This document shows, in pieces, positions 61,602 through 64,000 of a stretch of 64,000 nt of DNA. A program made the translations under genes and the position numbers. Positions within the stretch are counted from its first letter, which is position 1. Each line of letters opens with the position of its first letter. This stretch comes from Lentinus brumalis (lineage: Eukaryota > Basidiomycota > Agaricomycetes > Polyporales > Polyporaceae): NCBI GenBank assembly GCA_001792895.1, contig MARA01000003.1, positions 2,356,001 to 2,420,000 on the forward strand. The letters run 5' to 3'. Below the pieces are notes generated by a model. The model searched no databases. It saw only the letters and a program-made list of their open reading frames with translations, and was not told the DNA's origin.

Positions 61602-63498
61602 ATGGACGAGTGCCCGGAGTACATCACCGACCCCAATATACGCGGCGCATGGCCAGTCCTACCACCTGGAGCCCGAGCAGAAGTGATCAGCAACTTTGCT
61701 GCACAACTGCAGCAGGTGGCACGCACTCACCAGCCGACCCAAACAGGGATGCCACCGCCAAGCGGAGACCCGTACCCTCGCGAAAACGGCCGGTGCGCGA
61801 CGGGAGAAGGAGGGTCTGAGGGTGGAACCCGGAGCAGGTCAGTAACCATGATCGATACTGGATATATGCATTCACTCACCATACCACCTTTCTTGACAAG
61901 CAGGGAACCAGACGACCGCGGCCGGCCGCGCACGAGAAGGTCTGCAAGCGGCACAAACGCATCACGTTCACGCGAGTAAGCAACTGTGCTGATACCAATA
62001 GTGCATATACTCACCTCTCGTACGCAGTCGGTCCAGGGAGCGCAGCCGTTCTCCTCGGCGCAGGCGGGTCGAAGAGCCTCCGATCGATCCAGCTCTTGCT
62101 CGACAACCCGAGTCTGGGACGTCTACACAGGAAGCGGCCAACGCAGGTCGTGCGAGAGGCCGCCGGCCCGCTCTCTATGCTGCGCGGGGTGGGTTGCGGC
62201 GTCGCTTGGCCCGCACGGAGACCGATGACTCAACAAGCGAGGACGTGCGAGCTCAGTGGTTCTGTCCTGATCCGAATGCACCCAAGGACGACTCGGATCC
62301 TTCGGACCTATACAAGAAGAAGATGTGCGAGCTAGACAACGCACAGGTTGTCGCACGCGTGAAGATCCGGGTCAGCCCCTTCCATACTGAACATATGCGT
62401 CACACGTGTACTCACGTTGCAACTAGAACACTGTCAAGTCAGCCTTCCGCGACGTCACCGGCGTGGATAAACCAGGTACCCCGTGGCCGAAGTGGGGAGA
62501 GCCGGTCCCTGCTGGGCACATGCTGGTGAACTTTGAGGCGAAGGTTGACCAATCTGTCAACAAGGACCTCATCAAGAGGGTCGCTGCGGTAGCAATGCAG
62601 GAGATCAAGGTTAGCGAGCAATCATGACCGCATTATGTGCAGACTGACGAGAAGCTGCTCACCAGGATGACGCCGAGAACAACGCTGGCTGGCTGAATGC
62701 GCGAAGCGTCAAGCTCACGGAGGATGTCCTTCGCGCGTTTGCAAAGATCACCTTCCGCGGCTTCAAGGACCGCTACAAGGGCCAGTTTGACGCGGAGAAG
62801 GCTGCACAGCTGCAGAAAAATGACCGGGCCTCTAGGTGGCAGAACCGACGCAACGCGGTAAGTTTCCACCGTTGAATATGGCCTCTGCTCACTGTTGTTG
62901 CGTCCCAGAAATGGGAGGACTTGCATGACGTCGCAGCTCCAGTGTATGTCCAGATGTACGGTGTCGATCCGCGGCCGTTCTTGACTCCGGATATGATGTC
63001 CGATGAAGCGAGTGGACCGGAGGAAGGAGGAGATGAGACCAAGGTCGAGTGGCAACGCCGAATGGCGGAGCGTGCAGGGATTGTGGGACGCACTGATGCG
63101 CAGCTGTCGAAGATGACGTTCTATGAGAACATTATACCGAACTGGCGCTCTGAGAAGGTGAGCAACACGTTATGCAGCGAACACAGCTCACTCATCGTCG
63201 GTGCCCGTAGCTCACTCGGTTGCTACGCCGCCTCTACGACATCTGGTGGGACACGCTCAGCAAGAAGGCCGTTCGCGCGATGGGCGAACGTGTCAGGGAC
63301 ACAGGCCGGTCCGCCGACAGAGTTCCCTTGACAGCGCCCTTCAACTTCGGCATCAATCGCACATGGTACGAAGCATTCAAAGATCAAGTCACGCACCACC
63401 GGTACTTGAAGGACTGGTTCAGTTACACGGACCCGCCTGGCTTTGGCGAGAGCGTCGACCCCGAGAACCTGCCGCCGACTGATGCTTGTGCAACCTAG
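61602..63498 (+). CDS. Uncharacterised protein with Arg/Ser-rich N-terminus
   Basis: Starts MDECPEYITDPNIRGAWPVLP at 61602 and is read through about seven exons to TAG 63498. After a Pro-rich and Arg/Ser-rich N-terminus (RSRSSPRRRR near 62045) come AQWFCPDPNAPKDD, DKPGTPWPKWGEPVPAGHML, FEAKVDQSVNKDLIKRVAAVAMQEIK, KITFRGFKDRYKGQFDAEKAAQLQK, RWQNRRNAKWEDL and DIWWDTLSKKAVRAMG. The central helices are basic (FKDRYK, NRRNAK), which might suggest nucleic-acid binding. I do not recognise a named family. Exon boundaries between 61830 and 62110 are uncertain. Confidence 0.6.
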
Positions 63499-63799
63499 AA
63501 TGCCGTGGTTTGTTATGTAACCGAACTTCTTCTTGTTGCTCCCGTCCGTCCCACTATGTGCCTTGTCTGTCCACTTACCCATCCCGTTCAACGCTCCAGC
63601 AGATTTCTCTCGTGTCTGATCAGTTACATTAAAACAAATGTATATCCCAGTATTACTAGCCAGTCTGTAAGTCAGTCGTTTGGAAAGGAATAATCGTTGA
63701 TGCCTGACGTACCGATGCGTCCGAACTACCGGCACCATCGGCGAGTACCTCTGCGAGAGCTTCCATCGAGATTGCGTTCTGTAGATGATAGCGCAGATC
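63499..63799. other. 3' flanking region
   Basis: Downstream of the uncharacterised gene; possibly the 3' flank or last exon of a minus-strand gene entering from the right. An open minus frame here lacks protein character. Confidence 0.4.
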
Positions 63800-64000
63800 A
63801 GCTAAGGTTCATGTGCAAATGAGCGTTCCGTACCCCCTCTAGCGTGATGGTAAGCCAGAACTTCGGCTCGGTGAGGTCGCAGACACCCCGCCCAAGCTGG
63901 TAGCGGATCTGTTGGAAGGGTATCAGAGGCGGGAGACCTGCAGCGGCGGCTGCGGCAGGCGTCATGTGGTCGCGGTATCTCCAGCAGCGGACTTCGAGTT
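63800..64000 (-). CDS. Possible 3' exon of a minus-strand gene (partial)
   Basis: Read leftward from the edge, the frame gives EVRCWRYRDHMTPAAAAAAG, LPPLIPFQQIRYQLGRGVCD and LTEPKFWLTITLEG, which has balanced, protein-like composition. It ends in TGA just after, or splices at GTACGG into 63790. No family recognised; too short to be sure. Confidence 0.3.

Overview
The window looks like nuclear DNA of a mushroom-forming basidiomycete (Agaricomycetes). Genes are compact and split by many 45-65 bp GT-AG introns, some exons are only 13-17 nt long, and several families are typical of this group: FunK1 kinase, DUF6533 membrane protein, ZZ/EF-hand proteins and very large UvrD-like helicase/TPR proteins. 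I cannot name the species. Gene models were built by hand from reading frames and splice sites. Boundaries of the large helicase genes, the DUF6533 gene, the EF-hand gene and the 5' part of the RanBPM-like gene are approximate; DBP3, the ORP gene, the Upa2-like gene and FunK1 were reconstructed exon by exon and keep frame throughout.

Layout. 1-14592 (minus): two tandem paralogues of a giant superfamily-1 helicase, B (cut by the left edge) and A, with a 275 bp near-palindromic foldback element between them. 15491-20258 (plus): DBP3, a ribosome-biogenesis DEAD-box helicase, and an oxysterol-binding-protein-related lipid transfer protein. 21135-22651: a DUF6533 multi-pass membrane protein. 23573-25093: an intronless secreted arylsulfotransferase-like protein. 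25905-31906: a 1,898-residue protein with PAM2 motifs, a long coiled coil and a C-terminal GWW, matching Ustilago Upa2, the endosomal mRNA-transport scaffold. 32847-41347 (plus): helicase paralogue C, the complete reference copy. 41440-48455: a degraded neighbourhood holding a GH92-like mannosidase remnant, an intact FunK1 kinase, a kinase-like pseudogene with two lesions and an antisense PTPA fragment. 49390-63498 (plus): RanBPM/Gid1-like GID/CTLH subunit, an EF-hand/ZZ-finger protein, ARP5 of INO80, and an uncharacterised protein. The right edge may hold the 3' end of a minus-strand gene.

Most interesting are the three helicase paralogues. In A and C the nucleotide-binding P-loop is encoded by a 16-nt microexon, while in B that exon is fused to its upstream neighbour. 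A and C also carry a conserved CCCH zinc finger after the TPR-like region, which points to an RNA-related SF1 helicase family with an unusual domain order. The housekeeping genes (DBP3, ORP, Upa2-like, Gid1-like, ARP5) act in separate pathways and form no evident cluster.
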